DNA of 64,000 bases from Chloroflexota bacterium (GCA_018823415.1 JAHJIN010000484.1:1-64000), one strand, 5' to 3'; counted from the first letter of the stretch, positions 1 through 10,030 are shown. The notes: generated by a model from the sequence alone, not told the origin. Numbers and translations are program-made.

Positions 1-105
1 GATGTCAATGGGGCCTATCAAATCATCCGTAAGGCAATCCCTGACGCCAGGTGGCAGAGGGATAGAGGGTGCGTAGTTCACCCAATGCCGTTGGGCATGA
101 ACTGA
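1..105 (+). CDS. tnpB: C-terminal fragment of an IS200/IS605-type TnpB (RNA-guided endonuclease family), truncated by the window edge
   Basis: Frame 1 reads DVNGAYQIIRKAIPDARWQRDRGCVVHPMPLGMN*, which resembles the RuvC-III 'DVNGAxNIxRK...VVHP' tail of TnpB proteins. Confidence 0.72.
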   Translation, partial: DVNGAYQIIRKAIPDARWQRDRGCVVHPMPLGMN

Positions 106-137
106 AGCCAGGTCACATTTGTCTATGGTTTTAGGAA

Positions 138-178
138 CTATGAACCACCAAGACCACAAAGGTAGCTGGTATTATCCT
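138..178. repeat. Imperfect palindromic intergenic repeat (GAACCACCAAGACCACAAAGG ... CCTTTGTGGTCT)
   Basis: Inverted repeat AGACCACAAAGG/CCTTTGTGGTCT; a related 'ATGAACCACGAAGGACACCAAGAACACCAAGG...TTGTGGTCTGAAC' copy lies at ~29459-29528. Confidence 0.6.
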
Positions 179-213
179 TTGTGGTCTGGACTATCCGAGT
201 TGGGAGGTGCCAC

Positions 214-540
214 ATGAACACACACATGGTCGTGCTGGTCACAGCCGGCTCGCTGGACGAGGCTGTGTCCATCGGCCGGGCGGTGGTGGAGGAACGACTG
301 GCCGCTTGCGCCAACGTCGTGCCCGGCGTGCGAAGCATCTATCGCTGGCAGGGCACCGTCCACGATGACCCGGAGGTACTGCTGGTCATCAAGACCCGGG
401 CGGATCGTTTCGACCAATTGGCCCACCGGGTGCAAGAACTGCACTCGTACGATGTGCCCGAGATCATCGCGCTGCCACTGGCGACCGGATCGTCGCGCTA
501 CCTGGCCTGGCTGAATGAGGCGACTGCGGAGCCGTCCTGA
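214..540 (+). CDS. cutA: CutA-family divalent cation tolerance protein
   Basis: VLVTAGSLDEAVSIGRAVVEERLAACANVVPGVRSIYRWQG...EVLLVIKTRADRFDQL...YDVPEIIALPL; RBS gggaggtg upstream of ATG 214. Confidence 0.93.
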   Translation: MNTHMVVLVTAGSLDEAVSIGRAVVEERLAACANVVPGVRSIYRWQGTVHDDPEVLLVIKTRADRFDQLAHRVQELHSYDVPEIIALPLATGSSRYLAWLNEATAEPS

Positions 541-604
541 CGAGGGTTGTCAGACGCCAACTTGTGCGATATAATGGCGGCGAATCATCACGACAGAGGG
601 TAGT

Positions 605-1171
605 ATGATCGACCAGGACAAGATTCGACAAGCCGTGCAACTCGTCATCGAAGCGATTGGCGAAGACCCCAACCGTGAAGGGCTGCGGGATACGCCACGC
701 CGCATTGCCCAGATGTATGCCGAGGTGTTCGCTGGCCTGGACCAGGACCCGGCCGAGGCTCTGCAGATAGGGTTTGAAGAAGCGCACAAGGAGATGGTCA
801 TTGTGCGCGACATTCCCTTTTACTCCATGTGCGAGCACCATTTTCTGCCCTTTCATGGCGTTGTGCACGTGGGCTATATTCCCAACGGGCGTATCGTGGG
901 CCTGAGCAAGCTGGCCCGGGTCGTCGAAATCTTGTCCCATCGCCCGCAGGTGCAGGAACGGCTGACCAGCCAGATCGCGGACATCATCGACGAAACCTTG
1001 AAACCCGACGGCGTGGGGGTGGTCATTGAGGCCCAGCACTTGTGCATGACCATGCGCGGCATTCGCAAGCCCGGTTCGATTGCGGTTACGTCGGCCAACC
1101 GAGGTATCTTTCGCCGCCAACCGGTCACTCGCGCTGAGTTTATCTCGTTGATCCAGAATGGACACTCGTAG
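605..1171 (+). CDS. folE: GTP cyclohydrolase I
   Basis: [17 protein letters not shown]...[38 protein letters not shown]...[15 protein letters not shown]. Confidence 0.97.
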   Translation: MIDQDKIRQAVQLVIEAIGEDPNREGLRDTPRRIAQMYAEVFAGLDQDPAEALQIGFEEAHKEMVIVRDIPFYSMCEHHFLPFHGVVHVGYIPNGRIVGLSKLARVVEILSHRPQVQERLTSQIADIIDETLKPDGVGVVIEAQHLCMTMRGIRKPGSIAVTSANRGIFRRQPVTRAEFISLIQNGHS

Positions 1172-1186
1172 AATCGGGAGGTAAAT

Positions 1187-1711
1187 ATGGAAACGCGTCA
1201 AGTGGTTTTGGCCCTGGTCGGCGCGGCGCTGGCGCTGGTTGCGCTGGTGGTCGTGCTGTGGGGCGGATGCGTGTTTTTCAGTCTGGCCTGCGGGTGCTGC
1301 GGCATCTCGCTGGCGCAATCTGGCGACTCGGGGCCGGTGTACTATGAGCCACCGGCACGGCCTTATCGCGTGCCGGCGACACCGCAACCGATGGAGCCGG
1401 GCATGGGCCAGGCTGGCGCACTCATCACCGAGGTGGTGCCTGGCAGCCCGGCCGAGGCCGCTGGCCTGCAACCCGGCGACGTCATCGTGAGTGTGGACCG
1501 GCAGCGCCTGCAGGATGGGCAAAACCTGGCCGACATTGTCACCCAGTATCGCCCCGGTGACGAGGTGACGCTGGGCCTGTGGCGCCAGGGCCACACCGAG
1601 TTTGTGCGCGTGCGCCTGGGTGAAAACCCGGAAAGGCCCGGCGTGGGCTATCTGGGCATCTATTTCCGCGTGCTGGGTCAGGGGCCCATGGCTCCCCGCT
1701 CGGGCGACTGA
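1187..1711 (+). CDS. Membrane-anchored PDZ-domain protein
   Basis: N-terminal TM segment; PDZ core ALITEVVPGSPAEAAGLQPGDVIVSVDRQ. Confidence 0.85.
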   Translation: METRQVVLALVGAALALVALVVVLWGGCVFFSLACGCCGISLAQSGDSGPVYYEPPARPYRVPATPQPMEPGMGQAGALITEVVPGSPAEAAGLQPGDVIVSVDRQRLQDGQNLADIVTQYRPGDEVTLGLWRQGHTEFVRVRLGENPERPGVGYLGIYFRVLGQGPMAPRSGD

Positions 1712-1716
1712 ACGGG

Positions 1717-2559
1717 ATGAAGGGCCGGGGCGCGTGGTTGCTGTGCGGCGTGATCGCGTGGCTGCTGGTGGGGAGCCTGGCATCGGCCCACCAGCAAGAC
1801 CTGCGCGCCCACGTGGTGCAGCCCGGCGACACGCTGGCATCCATTGGTCTGCGCTACGGCGTGTCGCCGTGGGCCTTGCGCGAGGCCAATGGTGCGCTCT
1901 CGCCGTGGCACGTGTGGGCCGGCCAGCGGTTGGTCTTGCCAGCACCCACCACGGCCGGTCCATTGGCCTATCGCGTGGTCCAGGCCCGGGCCGGCGACAC
2001 TGTGAGCGCCGTCGCCCGGCGTCATGGCGTGGATGCCTGGGACCTGGCCCGGGCCAACGGGTGCTGGCAGCCCTGGCTGGCGCCGGGCCAATGGCTGCTG
2101 ATCCCCGGCGCGATAAACCGGCCCCCGCTGCCCACCGCGACAGCGACGGCAACCGCCACCGCGACGCCGGCTGCCACTCCGACGAGTCGGCTGCGACCCA
2201 CGCGGACCCCGGCCGCCAGCCCTACACCCACGTGGCAGTATACGCCGGACGGTCCCATCTCGTACGAGTCCAACGCGGGCCTCACCCGCATTCTGGGCGT
2301 CATCCATGACGACGCCGGCAATACGGTGGATGGCGTGCTGGTGCAATGCTGCACCAACCAGTGCTGGACCTCCAAGCCCTCCGGGTCGTGCGGGCCGGGC
2401 TGCTATGATTTCGCGTTGGGCGACTGGTCGCGCAACTGCAAGTGGCTGGTCACCATCGTGGACCAGGACGGCAACGCCCTGTCTCCCACCGTCATGGTCG
2501 AAACCACGGACGTGGGCTGGATGTCTATCGCCACGCTGAACTGGCGCAAGCATTGGTAA
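1717..2559 (+). CDS. Secreted protein with two LysM domains and a Thr/Pro/Ala linker
   Basis: Signal peptide; [28 protein letters not shown] and [47 protein letters not shown] linker. Confidence 0.85.
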   Translation: MKGRGAWLLCGVIAWLLVGSLASAHQQDLRAHVVQPGDTLASIGLRYGVSPWALREANGALSPWHVWAGQRLVLPAPTTAGPLAYRVVQARAGDTVSAVARRHGVDAWDLARANGCWQPWLAPGQWLLIPGAINRPPLPTATATATATATPAATPTSRLRPTRTPAASPTPTWQYTPDGPISYESNAGLTRILGVIHDDAGNTVDGVLVQCCTNQCWTSKPSGSCGPGCYDFALGDWSRNCKWLVTIVDQDGNALSPTVMVETTDVGWMSIATLNWRKHW

Positions 2560-2590
2560 CACGCTGCCCGCAAGTGGACAGCTATACAAA

Positions 2591-2624
2591 AACGAGGTTG
2601 CCGGTTGTTGCCGACGACCTCGTT
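2591..2624 (-). terminator. Rho-independent terminator of the tRNA-Sec gene (possibly bidirectional)
   Basis: AACGAGGT...ACCTCGTT hairpin with T5 on the minus-strand 3' side, directly downstream of the tRNA. Confidence 0.75.
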
Positions 2625-2632
2625 TCATCCTG

Positions 2633-2732
2633 TGGCGGGAGTGCGTGGGAGTCGAACCCACCTTGGACATCTTTGACATGCCCAACATACGGGTTTGAAG
2701 CCCGCGGGACCCACCGGGACCCATCCACCCCC
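2633..2732 (-). tRNA. selC: tRNA-Sec (anticodon TCA), CCA encoded
   Basis: Minus strand GGGGGTGGATGGGTCCCGGTGGGTCCCGCGGGCTTCAAACCCGTATGTTGGGCATGTCAAAGATGTCCAAGGTGGGTTCGACTCCCACGCACTCCCGCCA; 8-bp variable arm TTGGGCAT/ATGTCCAA; T-arm GTGGG-TTCGACT-CCCAC; CTTCAAA anticodon loop. One acceptor-stem position (pair 8) looks like G-G. Confidence 0.9.
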
Positions 2733-2739
2733 ACGGCTG

Positions 2740-2745
2740 ATTATA
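2740..2745 (-). promoter_or_regulatory. -10 box (TATAAT) of tRNA-Sec
   Basis: Minus-strand TATAAT 7 nt upstream of the mature tRNA 5' end. Confidence 0.6.
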
Positions 2746-2846
2746 CATCATTGCCCCCTGATGCGCAAGGTCACCAAGCCTGCGCGCGCCATCATGCCTC
2801 CGCTCTACCGCTCATGTGGTATAATAGAGCCAGGAGGAGGTGCATC

Positions 2847-5837
2847 ATGAGCACGACCATCACCAGACAAGAGTTCAAGCGCGTCAAGGAACACGTGTAC
2901 GAGTTGCCGGCCGGGACACGACCGCACATGCGCGTGCCGGCGCGCATCTATGCCGACGACGTCATCCTGCAAGATGCCCTGGGCGACCAGTCTGTGATCC
3001 AGTTGAGCAACACGGCCAGCTTGCCGGGCATCGTGCGCTATGCCCTGGCCATGCCTGACATCCATCAGGGCTATGGTTTTCCCATCGGCGGGGTGGCGGC
3101 TACGGAACTGCCGTCTGGGGTCATTTCGCCCGGGGGGATAGGGTATGATATCAATTGCCTTGCCGGGGCAAGCCTGATACTGCACCAGTTTGGCTATCAC
3201 CGCCGCATTGATGAAATGGAGGATGACTGGTCGCAAACGCAGTTAGCAGCCCAAGACTGGGTGGCGAATACCACCACAAAAGTGCACATAGTAAACTATA
3301 TGCGGCGGCCTCCCCAAGCGCCGGTCCTGGAGGTCACGACAGAGACCGGCGACCAGATTCGCGCCACGGCCGATCATCCTTTCTGGACACCAGATGGCAT
3401 GAAGCCGCTGGCCGAGCTAAGGCCGGGCGACCGGGTGGCGCAGATGCCTTTTCAGGGAGTAGCCTACGAGCCGCCATCGGACGCGGTGATCGTGTCGGAA
3501 GATGATCTACGTGCGCAATTGGGCCAGTTTGGCAAGGGCGCCAGCGGCCACAGCACCAAGCAGATCATCAGCTTTTTGACATCGCGTGGCCTGCTGCCCT
3601 TGCGCTACTCGTCGCCGGTGTTGCCTTGGCTTTGCAAGGTGCTGGGCTTTTTGCTTGGCGATGGCACGATGCGCATTGACCCGAAATCTGGCAAGGGGTT
3701 GCTCTCGTTCTATGGTAAAGCGCCAGATTTGGAACGCCTGCGCACCGATCTCGAGGCCATCGACGTCACGCCATCTCGCATCTATGCTCGGAACCGGGAG
3801 CATACTATCCAGACCCCCTATGCCGAATACTCGTTTGAACATTTCGAGACCCACGTAAACGTCAGCAGCTCTGCACTGGTGGCACTGCTGACTTGTCTCG
3901 GCGCACCTCTGGGAAACAAGGCCCAGCAGGATTACAGCGCGCCGGCGTGGCTGGAGGCGGCTCCCCTATGGCAAAAACGACTCTTTCTGGCCGCCTTGTT
4001 CGGTGCCGAGCTTATGGCTCCCACCACCATGACCGGGCACGGTGCCACTTTTGCCGCGCCGGTGCTTTCTATGAACAAACGCGAGCAGTACGTCGCCAGC
4101 GGCCTCGAATTCCTACGCCAACTCTCGGCCTGGCTAGACCAGTTCGGAGTCGAGACGCAATCCATCGCCTCTCGCGCGGAACAAGTGAACGCAGACGGCG
4201 AACAATCCATACGACTGCGGCTCGTCCTGTCCAACAAAACCGAAAGCCTGATCAACCTGTGGTCTAGGGTGGGCTATGAATACAGCCATGAGCGGGCCAG
4301 CAGAGCTGCGCTGGCAGTGCAATATCTCAAGTACAAGTGGCAGGTGGTGGCCCAGCGTGAACAAGCAGCGCAAGCGGCGGTGGCCCTGGCTGAGCAAGGC
4401 GTGCCGCCTCGCGAGATTTTTGCCCAGCTTGTCGGACCGCATGTCAACAAACGGTTCCTGGAGCGTTCTTTGTATGGTGGTCGCAAGACATCGCCCCGAA
4501 TAGGGAAACGCTTTGATCCCTTTGACCAGTTTTGTGCCCATTCCGGAGTCGAGACAAGAACAGAGGGAATGGTCTGGGCACGCATTGCCCGTATCGAGCC
4601 GATAATACATGATGGCGATGTGTATGATTTGACCGTGAACCATCCCGATCACAACTTTATCGCCAATGGCTTTGTCGTTTCCAATTGTGGTGTTAGATTG
4701 GCCCTATCACAGGTGACCGTGGAAGAAGTCCAACCACTCATGAAACGCTTGGTGGACATGCTGTTCAATACCGTGCCCACCGGCGTGGGCAAAGGCGGCG
4801 AGGTTTACCTGAATGACCGGGACATGGACGCGGTGCTGGAGCGCGGGTCCGAGTGGGCCGTGCGCCAGGGCTACGGGCACAAGGCGGATCTGGAGCACAC
4901 CGAAGAGCGCGGGTCTATGAACGATGCCGACGCCGGGGCTGTGTCGCCCCGGGCCAAAAAGCGCGGACAGGGGCAACTGGGCACGTTGGGCAGCGGCAAC
5001 CACTTTATCGAGGTCGAGGTGGTGGATCAGATATTCGACGTCGAGGCGGCTCAGGCCTTGGGGCTGCGGGAAGGCCAGATTGCCGTGCTCATCCATTCTG
5101 GCTCCCGCGGCCTGGGGCACCAGGTTTGCACCGACTATGTGCGAGATCTCCAACGCGCCGTCCAAAAGTACGGCATCTATATCCCCGATAGAGAGCTGGT
5201 CTGCGCGCCGCTGGATTCGCCAGAGGGCCGGGCCTATTTTGGGGCGATGGCGGCCGCGGCCAACTATGCCTGGGCCAATCGCCAGTGCCTCTTGCACCTT
5301 ACCCGCCAGGCCTTTGAAAAGGCGCTCAAAGGGCAGGTCCGGGACACCCGGTTGACGCTCTTGTACGACGTGGCCCACAACATTGGCAAGATCGAGACGC
5401 ACGTGGTGGGCGGGCGCGAGATGGCCGTGTGCGTGCATCGCAAGGGGGCCACGCGGGCCTTTGGGCCGGGCCGGCCCGAGTTGCCCCGCGAGTATCGGGC
5501 CGTGGGGCAGCCGGTGCTCATCCCCGGCGACATGGGCTCTGGCTCCTGGGTGCTGGTGGGCACGCAGCAGGCCATGGACGACACGTTTGGGTCCACCTGT
5601 CACGGGGCCGGGCGTGTGCTTTCGCGCGCGGCCGCCAAGCGCCAGGCCCGGGGCGAAGATGTGGTGACCGAGTTGCGCAAAAAGGGCATCATCGTGCGCG
5701 GTGCGACCATGAAGGGCATCGCCGAAGAGGCCCCGGCGGCCTACAAGGACGTGGATCGCGTGGTGAACGTGGTGCATCAGGCCGGTATTGCCCGCAAGGT
5801 CGCGCGGCTGCGGTCGTTGGGGGTGATCAAGGGGTAG
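2847..5837 (+). CDS. rtcB: RtcB RNA-splicing ligase precursor containing an intein
   Basis: N-extein ...[17 protein letters not shown]...[11 protein letters not shown]-extein CGVRLALSQ...[12 protein letters not shown]...[11 protein letters not shown]...DVAHNIGK...GVIKG; 996 aa. Confidence 0.97.
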   Translation: MSTTITRQEFKRVKEHVYELPAGTRPHMRVPARIYADDVILQDALGDQSVIQLSNTASLPGIVRYALAMPDIHQGYGFPIGGVAATELPSGVISPGGIGYDINCLAGASLILHQFGYHRRIDEMEDDWSQTQLAAQDWVANTTTKVHIVNYMRRPPQAPVLEVTTETGDQIRATADHPFWTPDGMKPLAELRPGDRVAQMPFQGVAYEPPSDAVIVSEDDLRAQLGQFGKGASGHSTKQIISFLTSRGLLPLRYSSPVLPWLCKVLGFLLGDGTMRIDPKSGKGLLSFYGKAPDLERLRTDLEAIDVTPSRIYARNREHTIQTPYAEYSFEHFETHVNVSSSALVALLTCLGAPLGNKAQQDYSAPAWLEAAPLWQKRLFLAALFGAELMAPTTMTGHGATFAAPVLSMNKREQYVASGLEFLRQLSAWLDQFGVETQSIASRAEQVNADGEQSIRLRLVLSNKTESLINLWSRVGYEYSHERASRAALAVQYLKYKWQVVAQREQAAQAAVALAEQGVPPREIFAQLVGPHVNKRFLERSLYGGRKTSPRIGKRFDPFDQFCAHSGVETRTEGMVWARIARIEPIIHDGDVYDLTVNHPDHNFIANGFVVSNCGVRLALSQVTVEEVQPLMKRLVDMLFNTVPTGVGKGGEVYLNDRDMDAVLERGSEWAVRQGYGHKADLEHTEERGSMNDADAGAVSPRAKKRGQGQLGTLGSGNHFIEVEVVDQIFDVEAAQALGLREGQIAVLIHSGSRGLGHQVCTDYVRDLQRAVQKYGIYIPDRELVCAPLDSPEGRAYFGAMAAAANYAWANRQCLLHLTRQAFEKALKGQVRDTRLTLLYDVAHNIGKIETHVVGGREMAVCVHRKGATRAFGPGRPELPREYRAVGQPVLIPGDMGSGSWVLVGTQQAMDDTFGSTCHGAGRVLSRAAAKRQARGEDVVTELRKKGIIVRGATMKGIAEEAPAAYKDVDRVVNVVHQAGIARKVARLRSLGVIKG
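3156..4685 (+). mobile_element. RtcB intein with LAGLIDADG-type homing endonuclease domain (510 aa)
   Basis: Starts [13 protein letters not shown]; block B-like [14 protein letters not shown]; block C-like [10 protein letters not shown]; ends [22 protein letters not shown] followed by Cys +1. Confidence 0.95.
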
Positions 5838-5861
5838 GCCAACCGGCCCAATCACAAGCTA

Positions 5862-5888
5862 CAGGCCGCCGGGCGCACCGGCGGCCTG
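5862..5888. terminator. Rho-independent terminator between convergent genes
   Basis: CAGGCCGCCGG-gcgca-CCGGCGGCCTG followed by TTTATT. Confidence 0.85.
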
Positions 5889-5897
5889 TTTATTCGC

Positions 5898-7214
5898 TCA
5901 CATGCCCAGGACCAGCAGACCCACAAGATAGATGCACAGGCTGGCGGCCTGCAGGACGAACAACCACAGGGCCGCTGCCATCCACAGAACTGCCTGTCCC
6001 GGGCGTGTGCTTGTCACGTGGCCCAGTCCTAGCACCAGCAGCGTGCCAATGGGAACCAGCGCGGTAAACAGATACCGGCCCTGGGGCTGAAAGTCCTGGT
6101 AAAAGCTGTTCAGGAACGATGCCGCGACGATCAAGATGACGACAGCGGCAAAGAGCAGCAGCGTCTGAAACCGCCACGAGCGTCCCAAGCCCGGCTGTGC
6201 TCGCACATGGCGCGCCAGTCCTCGCACCAGCCCAACCACGGCGAGCAGGCAAAAGCCCAGGATCACGGCATAGTACCACGGGCTCAAGGGCACGAGCAGG
6301 TAACCCAGTCGTCCCCAAAAGCTCGTGAATCCCCAATCCAGCCAGGGCGTTTCCAGCAGGAACGTCAGCCAGTTATAGCCCTGGGCAGCATAGGAGACCA
6401 GGTGCGGCCGGTCCTGCGCCCACGCCTGGTTGAACACCTGCGCGGCCAGGGGGTCACCATACACGGCCACATTGTATGCAAACCAGATGCCAAACACGCC
6501 GGCCGGGATCAGGAACACCAGGACCAGTCGCGCCAGAAAATACCGCCAATTGCCGCGCCAGGATAGCAACACCAGCGCCAGGCTGACGGGATACACCACG
6601 ATCCAGCAGTTCATACGCGCCAGGGCCGACAGCCCCAGGCTCAAGCCCAGGAACAGGCTGGTGCGCCCGGTAAAGCCGTTGCGCAGCCCCAGGACCCAGG
6701 CATAGCACACTAGGGTGGTACATAGCACCGAGAACATGTCGGCGTTAAAATAGGCGGATACGTAGGTAAACTGGGGGATACACGCGATGAGCAGGGGCAC
6801 GCCCAGGCGCAAGTCGGCCCGGCTGGGAAAGAGTTGCCTGGCGATGAGATAGGCCAAATAGACGACCAGCACCCCCATCAAGACGGAGGACAGGCGCGCG
6901 CCATAGATGGTGCCGGCCAGCGACGTCCAGCCGACGGCAAACATGGTGGCTGCGCCAAACAGGTACGCGCCCCAGGGGTTGGTGGCATACCAGCCATAGA
7001 CGCGATGATAGATGTCATCAGGCAGGCCGGGCGGCACGCGGATGTACAGATCGCGTCCCACGCCAAAGACGGGGTATCGCTGGTGCGCGAACGCATAGTG
7101 CGGCACCTCGAAATGGTGAATCTCGTCTGGCGCGCCATAGGGGTCGCCGGCAAAGGGCACCACGGCCGACCAGAGCAGGTTGTTGGTCAGAACAAAGAAC
7201 AGCAGCAAAGCCAT
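5898..7214 (-). CDS. Polytopic membrane protein, DUF2142/GT-C glycosyltransferase-like
   Basis: Multiple TM segments; APDEIHHFEVPHYAF early acidic motif. The ORF track starts at 7349, but that N-terminus reads through a terminator hairpin, so the Met at 7214 is preferred. Confidence 0.7.
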   Translation of the reverse strand: MALLLFFVLTNNLLWSAVVPFAGDPYGAPDEIHHFEVPHYAFAHQRYPVFGVGRDLYIRVPPGLPDDIYHRVYGWYATNPWGAYLFGAATMFAVGWTSLAGTIYGARLSSVLMGVLVVYLAYLIARQLFPSRADLRLGVPLLIACIPQFTYVSAYFNADMFSVLCTTLVCYAWVLGLRNGFTGRTSLFLGLSLGLSALARMNCWIVVYPVSLALVLLSWRGNWRYFLARLVLVFLIPAGVFGIWFAYNVAVYGDPLAAQVFNQAWAQDRPHLVSYAAQGYNWLTFLLETPWLDWGFTSFWGRLGYLLVPLSPWYYAVILGFCLLAVVGLVRGLARHVRAQPGLGRSWRFQTLLLFAAVVILIVAASFLNSFYQDFQPQGRYLFTALVPIGTLLVLGLGHVTSTRPGQAVLWMAAALWLFVLQAASLCIYLVGLLVLGM

Positions 7215-7301
7215 AATGATGTGTTCCGAGCTTGCTTTGTTCGACGGATTTAACACCCTGCGCACTCCTTGCCAGAAAGGGGATGACACGGCGCAAAAAG
7301 C

Positions 7302-7330
7302 GAGACCATGAGTCTGTTCATGGTCTCGCT
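7302..7330. terminator. Terminator hairpin
   Basis: GCGAGACCATGA-gtctgt-TCATGGTCTCGC perfect stem, flanked by A-run and T-run. Confidence 0.85.
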
Positions 7331-7379
7331 CTTTTTGCTTATCCGGCACGTGCCTTGGCCGGATCTCAGGTTGCCGATT

Positions 7380-8828
7380 CTACTTGAATGGTACGTATGC
7401 CATTGCAGCGTCGCCAGCGTTCACGGCGCCCTGGCCTACGTAGCAGACAAAATCACCGCCGCTCAAGCTCTCTACCACCGCCGAACCAATAAAGGTGGTT
7501 TGCCCATCCAGGCCGGACTGACCGGTCTGTAGTGGGTCAAAGGAACCAAACTGATTGGCACCCACGGACTTGGTGAAGGTTATCGCCGCACCGCCGCCCG
7601 AGGGATAGTAGGTGACCTTGATGCTGTTGCTGGCGCCACTCACGTCCATAACCTGCAATGCCGTGCTCCAGGTGTTGGGCGGGTCCGAGATTTGTTTCAA
7701 AAAGATGGGGCAGCGCCACGTTTGCGCACCGTCGTTGCCGCCAAAGCCGGGGTAAGAAAAGGCGCGCGTATACACGCCGCCAGAGGTGCCACCCTGGCTC
7801 ACGATGCCGACCAGCGCGTTGCTAGCGCCGGACACCCGTACCACCTCACCAGAACCAACAAAGCCGTTGGCGATGCCAGTATCCTGAGTCTGGTCAAAGG
7901 AAGCCAAAGCACCCGGGGCAATCGTCACATTAGACCCGGTGATAGCCGCACCACCACCCGCTGGGTGATATACGATGTGGGCCACCACGTTGGTGGTCTC
8001 AATGTTCATGACCTGAATGGCCGTGCTGTAGTAATAGCCCTGGTCAAGCACTTCCTTCAGGAGCAGGGGAGCGCGCACGCTGTCCGAGCCAGTGGTAAAG
8101 CCAGTGTACAACTGGAGCGTGCGGCCGGTGCCGGTTTTTTCACCTTGCTGCATCACAGTCACGGCAACGGGGCCACCCGTGGTCGCGACTACCTTGGCTG
8201 ACCCAATAAAGCTGGTACCCAGGCCCGCATCAGTCTTTTGCTCAAAGACCACCGCCGCGCCGGGCTGCAGGGGGCCAAAGTTCTCTACAACATCTGTGCC
8301 ACCACCCAACGGGGAGAAAGTCACGGTACCGCTGGTAGCGGCGGAGCCGGTGTTCTGGATGGAGAACTGGGTATAAAAGGTCAAACCCTTGTCCGATATG
8401 TTCTTGAGGATAAAAGGCAATCGCATCGTGTTGGCTGTCTCGGCGCTAGGGAAGCCGCGATAGGCCTCTGACACATAAGTCCCCGAGTCCGAGTTGCCCA
8501 TGCCCACGATGGCACCCAGCGGCTGATCTGAGCTGATGACTACAGAACCGCGCCAATTATTCGGCAGGTCGCTAGGCACATTCTGGCTTGCGTCATAAGA
8601 CTTGAACTGGTTGGCAGTGAGGGTATCATTGATCCCCACTGAGGCTGCTGTACCGTCTGGGTTATAGTACGCGAGATTGATGTTCGCGCTGGCGGTGTTG
8701 CTCAGGTTCATCACCTGAATAGCAGTGTATAGCGTGGGCGGATCCTCCGCAAACACGCCACTCGTGAGCAACAAGCTCATTACCATCACGATGGCCAGTA
8801 CTCCCGACAACTTGGCAAATTTCCGCAT
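7380..8828 (-). CDS. Secreted protein of about four tandem ~110-aa beta-rich repeats
   Basis: Signal peptide; repeated '(Y/W)STA(I/L)QVMN...YYPxGGGAAIT...ASFDQTQ...FVGSGEVV...P(I/L)FLK'. Confidence 0.8.
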   Translation of the reverse strand: MRKFAKLSGVLAIVMVMSLLLTSGVFAEDPPTLYTAIQVMNLSNTASANINLAYYNPDGTAASVGINDTLTANQFKSYDASQNVPSDLPNNWRGSVVISSDQPLGAIVGMGNSDSGTYVSEAYRGFPSAETANTMRLPFILKNISDKGLTFYTQFSIQNTGSAATSGTVTFSPLGGGTDVVENFGPLQPGAAVVFEQKTDAGLGTSFIGSAKVVATTGGPVAVTVMQQGEKTGTGRTLQLYTGFTTGSDSVRAPLLLKEVLDQGYYYSTAIQVMNIETTNVVAHIVYHPAGGGAAITGSNVTIAPGALASFDQTQDTGIANGFVGSGEVVRVSGASNALVGIVSQGGTSGGVYTRAFSYPGFGGNDGAQTWRCPIFLKQISDPPNTWSTALQVMDVSGASNSIKVTYYPSGGGAAITFTKSVGANQFGSFDPLQTGQSGLDGQTTFIGSAVVESLSGGDFVCYVGQGAVNAGDAAMAYVPFK

Positions 8829-9016
8829 GTTCCTACCTCCTTGAAATTGGTTGATATGGAAATGCCTTTGCGGTGCAGTTTGCTTACCCGCTTTCCATCG
8901 AGTCTAAATTTACCATATCTGGTACGCCGGAACAATAACTCATTGGGGTAATTGTTGCTCAGTTCGGTCGTTTGGGTACATTTGTGACCTACTACTTTGG
9001 GGTTAAGCGCGCTGCG

Positions 9017-10030
9017 TCAAACCTGATGCCACCATGAATGATCGGCAGTGCAGTCTTTGCATAGGGGATGCCGATCGTATTGGCCGGCCTGGTGCCAATC
9101 CCGCACTGCACGGAAGGCCGACTCGGTCCAGATCTCGCGGATGGATGACTTGTTTAGGTCTCCCATTATAGACGCGCCATCAAAGTCCACACAACAAAGC
9201 CCCACGGTCCCGTCCCAGTAGATGGTCAGGCCGGTCCAAAGATGATAGCACGGATACTGGCGCGGCGAACCAACAGCCGGGCCGAGCGCGGTTATTTTGT
9301 CTACGCCGCCCATGTTGTGTAGGGCTGTCACAAAAACGTAATCGGCCAACTCTTGCCAGCGATCCATGAATGCTCCTGTCTCGGCCATGTTATCGTGCTG
9401 TTGCACCATGTTCATATAGATAATGGGCAGCGTTTGGCCTCGTTGATCGCGCAATGTCCGAAAGCGTGTGATATTCTCTACCACCTGGTTGTAGCTCAAA
9501 CCTCGCCGGATATGCTCGTATACCTGACGAGTGGCTCCGTCAAAGCTGAAAGTGATGGCATCTAGGGGTACTGATAACAAGCTATGCGCACGATCCTCAT
9601 CTAGCAACGCTCCGTTGGTAAAAGTGCTGACCCGTGGTAGACCCTGTTCCTTGGCATATGTGATACGCTCCTCCAGGTGTGGGTCCAGCAGCGGTTCGCC
9701 ATAGCCGCTGAGGATCACCTCGTGGGTGCCGCCAGCCGCGCACTGGTCGATGATATTGGCAGACAGGCTGCGGGGCATGACGCCCAGGGGTCGGCGCAAG
9801 CGATCTCGAGGACACATGAGACAACGCGCATTACAGCGGTTGGTCACCTCGATCTGCACGCGCAGGGGAAAAGGTTCTCCCTGCGACATGATCTTTTGGA
9901 TGCGACGATGGTATATGCGGTGGTACAGAGGGTTTGTCTGTATGGCTGGCCTGGTCAGGATCCGTTGGACGTTCTGACGCAAAAGTTGATGGCGGCGTAG
10001 CCAGTGATAAGTACGCTGATAGAGGGTCAT
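9017..10030 (-). CDS. Radical SAM/SPASM-domain protein
   Basis: QIEVTNRCNARCLMCPRD (CxxxCxxC); C-terminal CYHLWTGLTIYWDGTVGLCCVDFDG...CKDC SPASM-like cysteines. Confidence 0.92.
   Translation of the reverse strand: MTLYQRTYHWLRRHQLLRQNVQRILTRPAIQTNPLYHRIYHRRIQKIMSQGEPFPLRVQIEVTNRCNARCLMCPRDRLRRPLGVMPRSLSANIIDQCAAGGTHEVILSGYGEPLLDPHLEERITYAKEQGLPRVSTFTNGALLDEDRAHSLLSVPLDAITFSFDGATRQVYEHIRRGLSYNQVVENITRFRTLRDQRGQTLPIIYMNMVQQHDNMAETGAFMDRWQELADYVFVTALHNMGGVDKITALGPAVGSPRQYPCYHLWTGLTIYWDGTVGLCCVDFDGASIMGDLNKSSIREIWTESAFRAVRDWHQAGQYDRHPLCKDCTADHSWWHQV

Noticed and set aside
1187-1711. HtrA/DegP protease because of the PDZ domain
   Set aside because: No trypsin-like catalytic domain; the protein is only TM plus PDZ.
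464-2152. 562-aa minus-strand ORF opposite cutA/folE/PDZ/LysM
   Set aside because: Shadow ORF in high-GC DNA, antisense to four well-supported genes, with low-complexity composition and no family motif.
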